From Castor canadensis (taxonomy: Eukaryota; Chordata; Mammalia; Rodentia; Castoridae): a stretch of DNA of 64,000 nt. Made by a program: the position numbers and the translations under genes. Location: assembly GCF_047511655.1 (NCBI RefSeq), contig NC_133396.1:128163490-128227489 (forward strand), in the 5' to 3' direction. The notes under the pieces were generated by a model. The model was given only the letters and a program-made list of their open reading frames with translations, was not told where the DNA came from and searched no databases. This document shows, piece after piece, positions 1-18,900 of the stretch (positions within the stretch are counted from its first letter, which is position 1; the number at the start of each line of letters is the position of its first letter).

Positions 1-6704
<6,704 letters not shown>

Positions 6705-6875
6705 AGGCCCTCTGCTACCTGGGTGACCCTGCCTTCAGTTCAAGCCCAAACCTAGAGCTGAAGCACTCTCTAGGAACCTCCTCTGCCTGGGCTTGTGCCC
6801 TCTTGTGGGAACACTGGACCTGGAACTCCGGTTGGACACTTGCCCTGCCCCCTGCACCAGCCCTTCCCCGCTTTG

Positions 6876-6891
6876 AATAAAGCTGAATAAA
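6876..6891 (+). terminator. REN: REN polyadenylation signals (tandem AATAAA)
   Basis: Two AATAAA hexamers at 6876-6881 and 6886-6891 lie about 170 bases after the renin stop. Cleavage is expected shortly downstream, near 6905, giving a 3' UTR of roughly 200 bases, similar to other mammalian renin genes. Confidence 0.9.
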
Positions 6892-7334
6892 GATTTCATG
6901 TTCACAAACGTTATACCTGGGTCCATTCAAGTTTGAAACAGAGGTAGGGACAGCTATGTGTCATGCATGGATAGGAAGGTGACAAAGACCAACAAGTTAC
7001 ACATTCACCCCCACGTACAGGTTCCTCCATACCAGGTTGATGCCATCTTTCTGCTGTCAGCAGGACTCTGGTGGAGTTCATTTACACAACCTTTGTTGGA
7101 AAGTTTGCAGAGAGCCACTCCTGTGCCCCTCTAGCCCTTCAGGGACCAAGGCTAATGCTATAACAGTAGGCCGTGGGTCAGAAAAATGGTCCTAGCTCAC
7201 AGAAGCCAGCTCTGATTCCAACTTCTGCACTGCTGAGGTAGCCAGTCCTGCCTTGTGTGCCCTGCAAAACTCCCCTCAGCCTGTCCCTCATCCTCTGTAG
7301 ACCTCACCCCTGCCCCACATGGCAGGCAGTTTAC

Positions 7335-7480
7335 ACAGACAGCTTACAGCACCACCATCTGAAAATGTAGAACTTTACAGAGATCCCACCAATACCCAAC
7401 TTCACACGTGGGAAAACAGGCCCAAACAATGGGAGGTATTTGCCCAAGGTCACTCTGAAGAATCAAGTAGGGAGGGATCC
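7335..7480 (-). mobile_element. MIR-like SINE relic
   Basis: 'gggaaaacaggcccaaacaa' and 'tttgcccaaggtcact' are typical of the MIR core read on the reverse strand. The copy is diverged and its borders are approximate. Confidence 0.55.
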
Positions 7481-8149
7481 TGAAAGGTGGTGAAGAAGCA
7501 AGCCTAGAACCCAGCCCATCCAACTCAGGTTCTGGGGCTTTTTCACCTGGTCACGTGGGGCTGGTGCTGTCACAGAGACAGAGCTTCCTACATCCTGGTA
7601 TGAGGCTACATGCATAGGCACACAAATACATACACTGCTGTCCTCCATCTCACGGACTGGGGACTCCGTAGGCTGAAGTCTGTTCTCCCACTGTCATCCC
7701 CATGCTGTCTGCGGAGCAAGTATAGCTTGAGGAATGAGATCCACCTGAAGCCACTAACTGTCCCTTCACTATAGCCGCTCACCCCAATTTTGATGAAAAA
7801 ACATGAGGCACTGAGTGGTCCAACCAAACCCTCAGTACCCCTAGGGTTGCAGCCTCCTGGGATTCGGGGTGGGGGGGCAGAAGGGGAGGATTCCAACAGC
7901 AGGCGTCATCTGCATACAGCATCTTTGTGCAAAGTCAAGAGCAAGAGCCTGGGCTTCAGGCCCTGGTCTCCCGCTGAGTCTCTGTGTTCCTTTGCCCTTC
8001 CTGCTTTATTTCCCTAGCCTGGTGGGGTTTTATTTCCTCATTGCAAAAGGAAGAACTGGGAACAGTGTCCTTTCCAGCCCCAGCATTCTGAGGCTTCATG
8101 ACCTTAAGTAGGCACCACTACCCATCATCTTCCAATGCAGCGGGCACAT

Positions 8150-8307
8150 ATGACTATTTACACTTGAATTTAAATGAAAGTTAAATAAAATGCCGCTGTA
8201 GCCACATTTTAAATGCTTTGTAGCCCCGAGTGGCGGGTGGCGCCTGCATTAGGAGCACAGATATCGCATCACTGTAGAAGTTCTGCCAGGCAGAACTAGA
8301 TTCTAGA
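8150..8307. mobile_element. hAT-type (MER) remnant
   Basis: It contains 'gtagccacattttaaatgct', then 'cacagatatcgcatcactg' and 'agaagttctgccaggcag', the same layout as the family copy at 2830-2973. Diverged. Confidence 0.5.
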
Positions 8308-9199
8308 CGACAATAATCATACGACTTTGTGGTTGAGATGTTCCTGAGTAGGCCGAAAACGGTAACTTGGGGACATAAAAATGGCCCCTTCTGTAGGCAC
8401 TTTTCACACTGGGCAGCGCAAGATAGTGACTAGTGAGGCAGGACAGGGAGTGACCCAGGCTTCTCCATGGCAAAGGTCCTGCTCAGGAAGTGACAGAATG
8501 ACCAGTAGGGCATATGGCTAACGGAGGCCCTTTCCACTAAGTTGGCCTGGCCTCTTTCCATGTCTCCTCCTCCCCACAGAAACTCTGACCAGGGACATCT
8601 TGTTGCCCCTTCCTCCAGGCTAGCTGTTAACAGCCTGCTTTGGCTCTATAGCTGTGCTAGGCCTTTAACGTTCCACAGAGGGTGGGGGGTTGGAAGGTGA
8701 GCCCAAGGTCTGCCCTCCTCACCTCTTTGCCCAACAAAGTGCTGGGCTCAGGGACACCCGCTGACCTGCTACCTGCCCCCAGTCAGACTCTCAGGATGGG
8801 AGGGAGGCTTTAAGGATTATTTAGTGATCAAAACTCAGTCTTGCTCAAAGTGCAGGCCTAGTATGTGCCCAAATACTCCAGGGTTCTGGAACATTCAATG
8901 ACTCGGACAGTCCAGTCTGCCAGCCTGGCACACTCACCCCCAACACCATCACCCAACGTCCTCTATCCAGTGATTATATGTAGTGGTGGGGTTGCCGGGG
9001 ACGCGTTGCAGGGGTAGACCCTTTGAGAGGTAGTGGGGTGCGCTCTTGCAGAGCCTTTTCCAGGGGTCCAGGGACTGAGGGCAGGGAGCATGGGGTCGTA
9101 CCCAAGCTGACCCCTTAGGACCAGCCTGATCTCCATATTCCAGGATGAGCCCTCCCCCACCCCTGTCCCTGGCTACGGGTAAAGAGCTGCTCCGCCCAG

Positions 9200-9960
9200 C
9201 TGCAGGGGAAGCAGCGGGGGAGCAAACCCTGGGCTGCTTCTGCTGGGACCCGGGGGCGGAGCCTGCGGAGGCCCGGCCCCTTGCGTCACGGCCCTCCCCC
9301 GGGGGCGTCATCCCCCCTCCCCCCCCCCCCCCCCCCCGCTCCGGCCCCGCGCTCCAGGTAGCGGTGGCTGCAGCTGCCAGCGGTGTCCGGCGGCGCTCTC
9401 CCGCGGCCGGCGGGCCGGGCCCGGGGCGGGCAGGGGGCGTTCCCGCAGCCCGCCGCCCGTGATGTCACAATCGCGGCGGACCCCGGCGTTCCCGGGTCGG
9501 TTGCGGGCGCCGGGAGGCGAGCCGGCGATCGAAGCGGGCAGCTCGCTCCTGAGTCATGGACTTCCCCTGGCCCCTCCTCTACCACTCCCACTCCCTCGCC
9601 GGGCCCCCCCGCAGGGGCTAGCGCTGGCGCGGCGGCTCCGAGGGGGTGGGGCTGCTGGGAATGGCTGTGCCCCCTTCGGCTCCTCTCTCGTGCTCGCCCT
9701 TTTACCTGCGGAGGCAGGCGCCCTGCCCGCAGTGCTCATGGGGCATGGAGGAGAAGGCGGCGGCCAGCGCCGGCTGCCCGAGGGCCGCCGCCGTCCCCTG
9801 CTTTGGCGTATCGGTGGACCAAGACGACATCCTCCCTGGCGCCCTGCGCCTCATCCAGGAGCTACGGCCGCACTGGAAGCCCGAGCAAGTTCGTACTAAG
9901 GTAGTCCAGTGGGCGCGGGGCCAGGGTCTGGGCCCTGCCGGGGCTGCAGCTGGGCTGCGT
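9200..9960 (+). promoter_or_regulatory. ETNK2: CpG island / ETNK2 promoter region
   Basis: A sharply GC- and CpG-rich block surrounds ETNK2 exon 1, in contrast to the AT-richer flanks. It contains GC boxes (ggggcgg near 9252 and 9423), a run of 19 C at 9319-9337, a CRE-like TGATGTCA at 9460-9467 and an AP-1 consensus TGAGTCA at 9550-9556. No TATA box is evident, as expected for a dispersed CpG-island promoter. The transcription start is not resolved. Confidence 0.85.
9661..9900 (+). CDS. ETNK2: ETNK2 exon 1 (coding part)
   Basis: 80 codons from ATG at 9661 to AAG, followed by donor gtagtc. It encodes MAVPPSAPLSCSPFYLRRQA through ILPGALRLIQELRPHW to EQVRTK. A second in-frame ATG (MEEKAAA, 9745) could serve as an alternative start. 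The 5' UTR extends upstream into the CpG island. Confidence 0.95.
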
Positions 9961-12900
9961 GGACGCCTGACCATGCATCCTTCCGGGTGCCGGTCCCAGG
10001 GGTGCTGCGCAAGAAAGGTTTGGGACGTGGTTTATATGCGTGTTTATCACTCCATCTATTTTGGTGCCTAAGCTAAGCTAGGCTCAAACCTCCCTGGACC
10101 CTCCCAGCATACGTTCTCCTGGGGATCTCTGGCATGGATGTCCCCGGAGGTCCACCTGCCCACTGTCAGCATGTTGCAGTACGGGCCCCACCCCCCGTCG
10201 ATGCGTGCTGGTGGCCCCTAGTTGTCCAGAAGTGCGTACCCAGCCACTCTGAAACCAGAGGAGGCAAGAACTTTTAAGGGACCCCCCATCCCCCCACCCC
10301 GCCACACACACACACATTGCTGCCCCCTTTCCACCCTATGGTGGGAGCAAAGCCTCCAGGTTCTGAGCAGACTCTGGGGAATTCCAGCTAGCTCCAGGCC
10401 TCCCCTCACCATCGCTGCAAGCTGGGGCTCAGTTACCCCCCACCCCTTGTACACAGAGGGTGCCTTCTACCAGAGCTGGACTTAGTCTCCCACACACACC
10501 TGTGGACAGATCCACCTACTGAGGGGCCCTAGTCTGACTCCCCAGCTGGCCTGTATTCTCCCACAAAAGGCTTTCACCCACCCTCCAAACCCACCTGCCC
10601 TCTGTGGGGGCTGCCTGTGTAGGAAGGTGCTTAGTGGCAGGACTCCCTGCTAAATGGCCTTCTAGGTAGGGAAAAGCAAAGTTCTAGAGAGGTCCTGGAT
10701 GGAGTGAAGAGGCTAATGAATCCCTCCAGGGGAGGGAGTAGCATTTTCAAAAGGCCCAGGTTGGCGGAAGACAGTTAAGGCATCAAGCAGACCTGAGGAT
10801 AATTCCAGCTGACCTCAAGTGCCAGCTGCTAATCACTCTCCTCTCTAGGAGCCACTTTCCTCACCAAGAATTGGTTCAGATGCCCTCTAAGTTCCCATCC
10901 AGCTCTGTAATATTATGTCCCATGAAGTCTGTGGTTCCTCCTCCTTATCACTGTCCAGAGAGTTTGCACCCCTTGTCTTCCTGTTTTTTCTGGTATGGAA
11001 CTCAGGGCTCAAGGTCCCCCTGGCCACCAAAGTCCTGGGATGGGTGCCAACCTTGATACCTTTCTCGTACCTCTGCCACTGGATGGAGCAAGAGGTACAG
11101 TAGAGATCCCTCTGCCTGGCAGTGGTGAGAGGCAGCTGGTCAGGATGTTCTGAGCTCCCAGACCTCCTCTGCCACATTTTGGTCCATGGGCAGTTTCTTT
11201 TAGGGCCAAGATGAAGGAGGAACGAGGGGAGGGGGCTTCCACCCACCACATAGCATGGACATTCCTCCCTTACCAAATCCCATCCACTTGAGGCAAGCAC
11301 AGAAGTGAGTGTGCCTTGGCTGCCATTTTTTTTTTTTTTCTTGAACTCTTTAGTCTACTCCAAGGTTGGGAATAGTGCTGGCTTGTGTGTGGTGTGCCCA
11401 GCATCCAAACAAACATGTCCTGCTGAGAACTTGCCCCACCCACCCATGCCTGTCCTCTCCCCATACTAGCGTTTCACAGATGGCATCACCAACAAGTTGG
11501 TGGCCTGCTATGTGGAAGAGGACATGCGGGACTGTGTGCTGGTCCGGGTGTATGGGGAGCGGACAGAGCTGCTGGTGGACCGGGAAAATGAGGTCAGGAA
11601 CTTCCAGCTGCTACGAGCACATGGCTGTGCTCCCAAACTCTACTGCACCTTTCAGAATGGGCTGTGCTACGAATACATGCGGGGTGTGGCCCTGGGACCC
11701 GAGCACATCCGAGAGCCCCGGCTCTTCAGGTGAGTAGGACTAAGGTACCATCCACCTTCTATTCCTCAGGCCTGAGACTTTCAAATCGTTCCGGCTTCCT
11801 TGGTGTAGGGTGGGGTCCATGCAGGAGAGAGATACCATTGGAAATTGCATTGAAAAATGGGTGTGTGTTGCCATGCATTACTCTCTGCTGTCTATAAGAC
11901 TTTAGTGGGGTCTGCTAGAAGGATGAGTTCTGAGGGAGGAAAGTGAGAATTTTGATGAACATGGGACCAAAGCACCTGATTCCCTAAATGAAGCAGAGAT
12001 CTGTTTCTTGACCCAATGCCTCAAGCCTCTGCCCACCCATCCTCTGATCTGGAAACATCTTAGCGCCTTGGAAATGAAATCTGAGCCAAATCCCCAGGGC
12101 GCTCAGAGTTTCCTCCCTCTCCTCCCCTTTTGCAGAGAGCTCAGGTGTGCAAGGCAAACGAGCCCTACCCAGGGCAAGCATGGCTTTACCAGCTCAGAGA
12201 AACGCCCTCCTTCCTGCTCCCTGACAATGTGGAGACCAAGTTTGAGGTGCTGTGGAGGCCTCCTTGCACGAGGCTCACAAGAACCCTGGGTCCCTGGATG
12301 TAGGGCCCAGAAACTACACTTAACCTTCAAGCCCTGTGGATACTGCTGTGAGGCCTGGTAGGGGAAGATCCCAAGAGCTTCTAGTGTTCTCTCTCTCTCT
12401 CTTGCTGACTGTGCCAGGGCTAGGGTGTCAGGCAGTAACCACCCTCCTTCTCCCAGTACCATGAGCTGTGTGGAGGGTATCAGACCATAGTGAGGCCAAG
12501 GCAGGCTGAGGACAGCTGGTTAAGGGTCTGCCTAGGGGTCTTGGCATCTGCCCTGTCCAATCCAAGAGAAGGGAGACTTCTGTGTACTTGAGAGCTAACA
12601 GACACTCTGCTTGGGACAGTAGTCCCAAGTAATTGTAGCTAGCCTTCTTTGCACACATGGCTGGCCCTCCAGGACATAGGAACCTGAGAGCTCCTTCACC
12701 TCCATGTTCCCCAGTGCTGCTTGGAGCTGCTGGGGTCTTGGAATGTCCACTTTGGATTGTGTGCCATAGCTGCATGTGTCTAGGGGGTGTTACACACCTG
12801 TACAGGGGTCTTCTCAGTCTCCAGCTAAGCAGCTGTAAATGTGTCCAACTTGGAATGGTGTAGTCAGAGCAGGGCGCAAGGGACCCTGCCCTGCTTCTCC

Positions 12901-15900
12901 ACGGCTCCTCCCAGCTCTCCCTCAGACTTGTGCAAATAAGCTCAAATATTGGCAGGTCCCCACCACTCCCAGTTCTCCCTCCGCCTCTGTGAGCCTCATG
13001 CTGTCACTCATCCTCTCGGCAGAAACAATTACCACTGTCAGGAAGATTGAAGGGGGATTTAGGCTCCATAATAAGAAGCTGGCATTTGGGGGAGAGCCAG
13101 AAATTGGGATGGGTGTAGGAGGTAGGCCCTCCTTGGTGACTTTCCCAGGATACACTGTTTTCCCTCTGGATGATGGTCTGTGAGGAAGGCCTCACCCTGC
13201 CATGTCCCCTGAGCCCACCCTAGCCTTGCCTGATGAGGCTCTTCAGCATGAAAATGCTGAGTGTTGAGGTTACTTTCATTGCTATTCACACAACAGCCCT
13301 ATTGATATTTAAGAAACAGCCCTGTTCAGCCTCTGTTCTGAATCTTCCTAGGGAAAGTGAAGACCAAGCCTGGATCTCAGGTCTGGGTAGGTCTGGGTCC
13401 CTACTGTGCTCAGACCCCCCAGTGGGTGCCCTCCTGCCCCAGGGGCCTTGGCCTCCATGTACAGCCTGCCTTTCTCATCCTCTGGGCTGCTGCTACCCAC
13501 CCTACTCCTCCACCGTTTAGGAGATGGGAGGTTTAGAGGCTTCAGGAGGAGCCCTGAAACTTTCCCGTTTTCCTGGTGACTATGGCCTACCCCTTCCCAG
13601 GGCTGGACAAGTGTCCCTAGGATGGCTCGGTAACAAAGTTTCAAACAGCCAGTGCCTTGTTGCCTTTCTCAGTGATTATTACTCGAGCAACAGGCAGAGG
13701 CAAAGGAAGCCTCAAAGCTTTTATAGTGGAGGCCTGGCAGATGGTTGGGGGGTGGGGCTGCAGAAGGGAGGACTAGCAGAGCCCAGTTGGGACCCTGGCC
13801 CCCGCGATGGGGTCTTTATCAAGGTCCTTCCTCCCTGACCCATCAGTCCTCCATCCACTCCTACCCTCTCCCACCTTCTAGCAGCCCTGTCAGCCTCCCA
13901 CTTCTCCTCTCACAGGACCTTGGATAATGTCCACAGGAGAACTTGAAAATAGAATGCTAGATTGTTTTTGCGTCCTTGGCACCTGGCCGCCAGCATCAAC
14001 TCCCTGAGGCCGAGGAAGGGGCTGCCCCTGGCCAGCCTAGTTCCCTCCCCACCTTGGCCAGGCTGATAAGAGGCGGGCATTTCTTTCCTGCTGGCATCAT
14101 CACCCACTGATGTCTTGGTAGAAAGGGACCTGCTGTCACCTCCCCTGAGAGGATGGGGCAAAGTCTGGGGGGGAGGAAGGGCACCACCCCCAGGCCCAAG
14201 TTCCCCTCTGTACTTGGGGGCTATTGTGGGAACACTGGGGTGGGGCAAGCCATTGACCGGGGACCAACAGCCCTCTGCTCCCTGAAGCAGCCCCAGCTTC
14301 TGGGACTGAAAAGTTAGCTGTGAGCTGAAGGATTTATTGCATTTTCGTGCCTTCTGCTGAGACCCTCCTTCTTTGGAACCCTGGATCCCAAAAGAGTAAA
14401 GATCCCATGCTTGGCACTCTGACTAGTGCCCTAATGGACCGTCCAGCCCCTTTCTGGTCAGGAGGGACTGAGCAGGGAGGGTATGCCCCACACTGACACT
14501 CTGTACTCCTGTTTTCTGTTGTAGGTTAATCGCCTTAGAAATGGCAAAGATTCATACCATCCACGCCAATGGCAGCCTGCCCAGGCCCACTCTCTGGCAC
14601 AAGATGCACAATTATTTCATGCTGGTCAAGAACGAGATCAACCCCAGGTACAAAGATCAGGGAGGGCCTGAGACTGCCACTGTCTCTACCACCCTCCCAT
14701 TCTTTTGGCTCCAGCCCACCCTTCCAGGAGGTGTAGGGACACAGGTCCTGGATGGGGACTGAGGAGTTTCAGCCCCTTCATTCCTAAGCTATAAGCAAAG
14801 TTGGGCTGATTGGCTGCGTCTCAAGAATGTAAATCAGCTGTTTTATGTACTCACATTTATTTCTTTTTGAGTCTTCTGATTGAGGCAAGGACTAGGGTCA
14901 GGAATGTCTCCCCAGTTTACTTAGAGGAAACTGAGGCTCAGAGACAGAGTTTTGCCCACTGCGGGGCTGTCAGAGGCGGGGCTTCTGCTTCCCAGTCTAA
15001 GGCTCTTCCTATGGCCCTGGATGCCCCAGCAGTAGGAGGGGAGGGGCTGAGTTCAGCCAATCAGAAGAATAACTCAGGGGCCAGCAAGCCCTGCAGATGG
15101 CAAGGTTCCTGCTACCTGCCTGGACTCCTCTTCTACTCATGTGCCTCTGAGGTTCCTGGCTCCCACCTCCTTCAGAGTGACACTTGCTGGTTCCTGCACT
15201 GCTCTTGCCAGGGATGGAAGTACCCCGTCCATCTTGACTTGCTTTCCACAGACAAGGCAGGGTTACCTGAACTTTCCCTTAGGCTCTCTGGCTAGCAAGC
15301 TGAGAATCCTGCTAGCCTCTGAATGCCTGGTTCCCAGCACACTCCAGAGTGCTGATACAATGACAGATATGGAAGAAACAGTGGGGTCTCCTCTTCCCTT
15401 TCAAAAATAAAAAAGGTCAGTAGTGAGTCTCTGCTTCCATGTACCCTACTGAGATCAAACATCAGCCTTTTAAAAAGTATTTTTTTGAGTTTTAATTGAC
15501 ACGATATTTGTACACATTTGTGGGTACAGTATAATTTAATACATGTATACAGTTTGTATAATAATCAGATGAGGGTATTTGGAATATTTGTCACCTCAGA
15601 CATTTATCATTTTTTTTTGTGCTAGGAACATAGCCCCTTCTATTACCTGTTTTGAAATACATGATTAGTTTGAACATTGTCTTTGTTTCAAGTATTCGTG
15701 GAAAGTAGGGTGCAGAGGAGGTCTCGGAGAAAGGTACCTTCTTCCCTTCTCTAAGATGACAATCATTAACTGGCATCTTGATTGTGTGTCTTTTACTCAC
15801 ACATGTGACTTTATCTAGACCTTCTTAATGGCCATCAAGGACTGCTTTGGAACTGTCCAGCCTGCCCTCTATTTGACCGTGTTCAGACCTATGTCATGTA

Positions 15901-18900
15901 TTATCTCTGGGACAATGACTGCCTTCTCCCTGAAGACCAGAATGGCAGAAGGAGAACAGGACCCTCAAATCCATCAGCTACCACCATCATTTGAGAGATT
16001 AAAAAAAAAACAATAAAAAAAAACCAAAAAAAAAAAACCCACCTGAGTCTCAGAGAGGGGATGGGACTTGCCCAAGGTCATTACTGGTCAGTGAAGAAGA
16101 ATGGCCAACTTCCTTTGCTCTTGCTGTGCCTTTGACCTTAGGAAAATCAAGGTTTAACAACTTTAAGGGATGATACTTGCCAAGAACTGCCTCACCTGCC
16201 CCAAAGCAGGGCAATGCTGAACAATCATTTAAACTAGACAGAGTACCTTGGGCTCCTGCATTACCTCATAACCCTGATTTATTCAATCCTTTATTTCACA
16301 AACACTGAGTGACTGGGATTTAAAAGAATAGAAAAATGAAAATGATGATAACATTGGCTCTGCCCTCAAGAAGCTTAGGAGCCATCTGGATAAACAGACA
16401 TGCCCATACTTGGTACAAAAGAAGTCAGGGTGTGTAACGTGTGTATAATGTATGGAGGGGGTGAGAGTGAGGACCAGAAAGGTCATCTTGGCAGAGGTGA
16501 CAGGGCCAAGATGAGAAGGGCCACTCCAGCTGGAAAGACAGCCTAGGGTTTACTCAAGGAAGTAGAGTAGGTGAGGTTGACTGGCAGATCTTCAGAACTG
16601 CCTGGGAGAAGAGGCTGGAGCTAGAGGGTGGGAGACTTGGCTGCTAGGCTAAGAAGCCAGGATTGAAGGGAGCAGAAAAATCATTGTGTTGTTGCCAAAA
16701 CTATGGTTTAGGAAGGAGTGTTGTAAGGGATAGATTTGGGTGAGGGTTGGGCCAGGTGTAGACTTAAGTTAGGGATATAAGTTGGGGGAGTATTGTCATT
16801 AACTCATCATGATCTAGGGCTGGGGGTCCTAGATTTGGAGAGCAAGGTCCCCCTGAAGTGCCTGCTAACTGTAGGTTACCAGCCCAACCTGGAGGTTGGT
16901 TGAATGGCCTCATACGGGCCCCCAGGACTCTACAATTAGGCGATGCTGAGGCAGGAACCACATTGTGAGGGACATTACGTTAGGACTGTGTGTGGGAAGA
17001 TGGGGGTAGAGAATAGGATGTGTCACAGATCTGTAGAAAGAGATCTAGTGGACTTGGTGGTGTCCAGGATGGGTAGGGAGTAAGAAGATACCAAGGGTGG
17101 GTTGGTAGAAGGGCAAAGGTGAAAAGCCAAGAAGCTAGAATGCTCAGTCTCCCAAGAGGTGAAAGTACTTTGGCCTGCCAGATGAGAGCCAAGTGGAGAC
17201 TAGCCAGGCAGCAGTCCCTTTGCCCCTCCTGCTGTCTCTGGGGGCTGAGGAGCAGACCTGTGGGGTGAGAATGTTTCTAGGTGGCAACAGTGGCTCCTCT
17301 GCCGCCAGCCCCACAGCCTTGGAAGAGACTGGTAGTGTCAGGACTGAAAGCAGCAAAGCTGGAGGAGGTCCAAGAGCTCAGGGGAGGACACCAGGCAGCC
17401 AAGGGAGGCTGATGGGAGATAGGACTGGATTGTTCCCACAGTAACCATCATTGTGGCCTTGGGTGGGCAGGGTGGGGTCAGACTAAGGTCAGGGACTGGG
17501 AAGCAGGCATCTGGATGTCACAGGCCTGTTTTTCAGGCTGAGACCTGGGCAAACCAAAGGAAGCCTCCTCACTCTTGTGATAGCCTCAGTCCAAGAGAAA
17601 AGGAATCTTAAGAGAACGTAGCTTCTTAAGGAAGATCGAATCACACTGCATATAGACCTGTGGATGGAGATCAAGTTCAGTGCGGATGAGGGGGCCTCCC
17701 CCATCCTTCCACGGGCTGCCTGGCTCAGAGACGCCTTCGCAGAGCCTGAGGGTGCCTTGTCTGTGTGTCGTGGTGGTGGTGAGGCGGGGAATATACAGCC
17801 TGGCTGATTCGGGATCCTGGACAAGCTGAGGACCACCTCCTTAGATGAGGAAGTGTGGGATCCAGCTGTATCCAAGCTGCATGGAGGGAGAGACAAAGAC
17901 TGTCTTCTTCCTGGAGCCTCAGTTTCCCCATGGGGTTGGACTGGAGGACCTAAGAGCCGCTATAGCTTTCATTTTCAAAGCCCAGGTGGGAACCTGTCAG
18001 CTCTTCCTTTACCAGAGGGGATACAAAGATGGCTTAGTCACTGAATACCCCCATTCTGTTGGGAATTAGGGGGCAGTGAGACAGTGCTTATCTAGTTCTC
18101 ATCTTCCTCCACCTGCCTTTCTGCAGGAGTAGAAATAAAACCCAGTCTCTCCCCTCCACCCATGGATGGTTCTGGCTTTTTGAAAGACTGTGCTAACTAT
18201 TTGGCTTTTTCAGTATACACAGACCTGTGTGCATCAGAGGGGTCAAAGTTCAGAGCACCTGAGTGCAGTGTGCCCTTGCCCAGCTTCTGCGTGGCCTCTG
18301 GTAACTTCATTGATTGACTGATTTGTTCATCCCTCTACTGATTTCCATCTGGAGAAACGGCTGCTGTGTGGGGGATGGGTGGGCAGAAGTGGCCTCCATG
18401 CATCTTTGTTTCTAGCTCTCTTGCCTGGGCATGGTCTGGCAGGGGTCTGGGACAAGGAAATACGCATCGTCCAAGGTGGAAGGGACAGGTTTTTGGGAGT
18501 GGCAGAGCACACTTGTGCACTAGGCCTTTCCTATACCTTAGTATCACAGGGTGGATCTCCACAGCCCTTGGTTTACTACTTTACTAGGTTTGTGTGGTCT
18601 GGGAGATGAAGTAGGCCGATGGTCTCTTATTGCCTTCACCCTGTAACATTTTTAGCTGCTGGGGAGTGAGAGGCCATACTAGCACAAATCTCTGCATCCT
18701 GTAGAAAATCCCCTTGCTCCAGCCCCTCCAGGGCACTGTGATCCTGCCCTGGAGGAGCCCTGGGAGCGTCTAGTCTCAGAGAGCTACAGTCTGTCCCAAG
18801 GAGTGTTCCTGGCATCCCAAGCCCAGGTCTGTGTCACATCTCTTTCCTCTTGTTCCTGTGGCCTTTGTTCTCTCTCGCTCTTAAATCATTGCATCTGGAC

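Larger units (their letters stand above)
6906..9190. other. REN-ETNK2 spacer
   Basis: No coding exon was recognised. It holds a MIR-like relic (about 7335-7480), a hAT remnant (8150-8307) and otherwise unique sequence. The right end rises in GC content into the ETNK2 CpG island. Confidence 0.6.

Noticed and set aside
9383-9904. 173-codon open frame overlapping ETNK2 exon 1 in another frame (and overlapping frames at 9459-9899, 9286-9591)
   Set aside because: GC-rich CpG islands produce long open frames by chance. Composition is Ala/Gly/Pro/Arg-rich without family features, and the true ETNK2 frame is clear.
14810-15295. 161-codon open frame in ETNK2 intron 3
   Set aside because: It crosses a MIR-like relic, shows no domain or codon pattern, and has no splice or promoter context.
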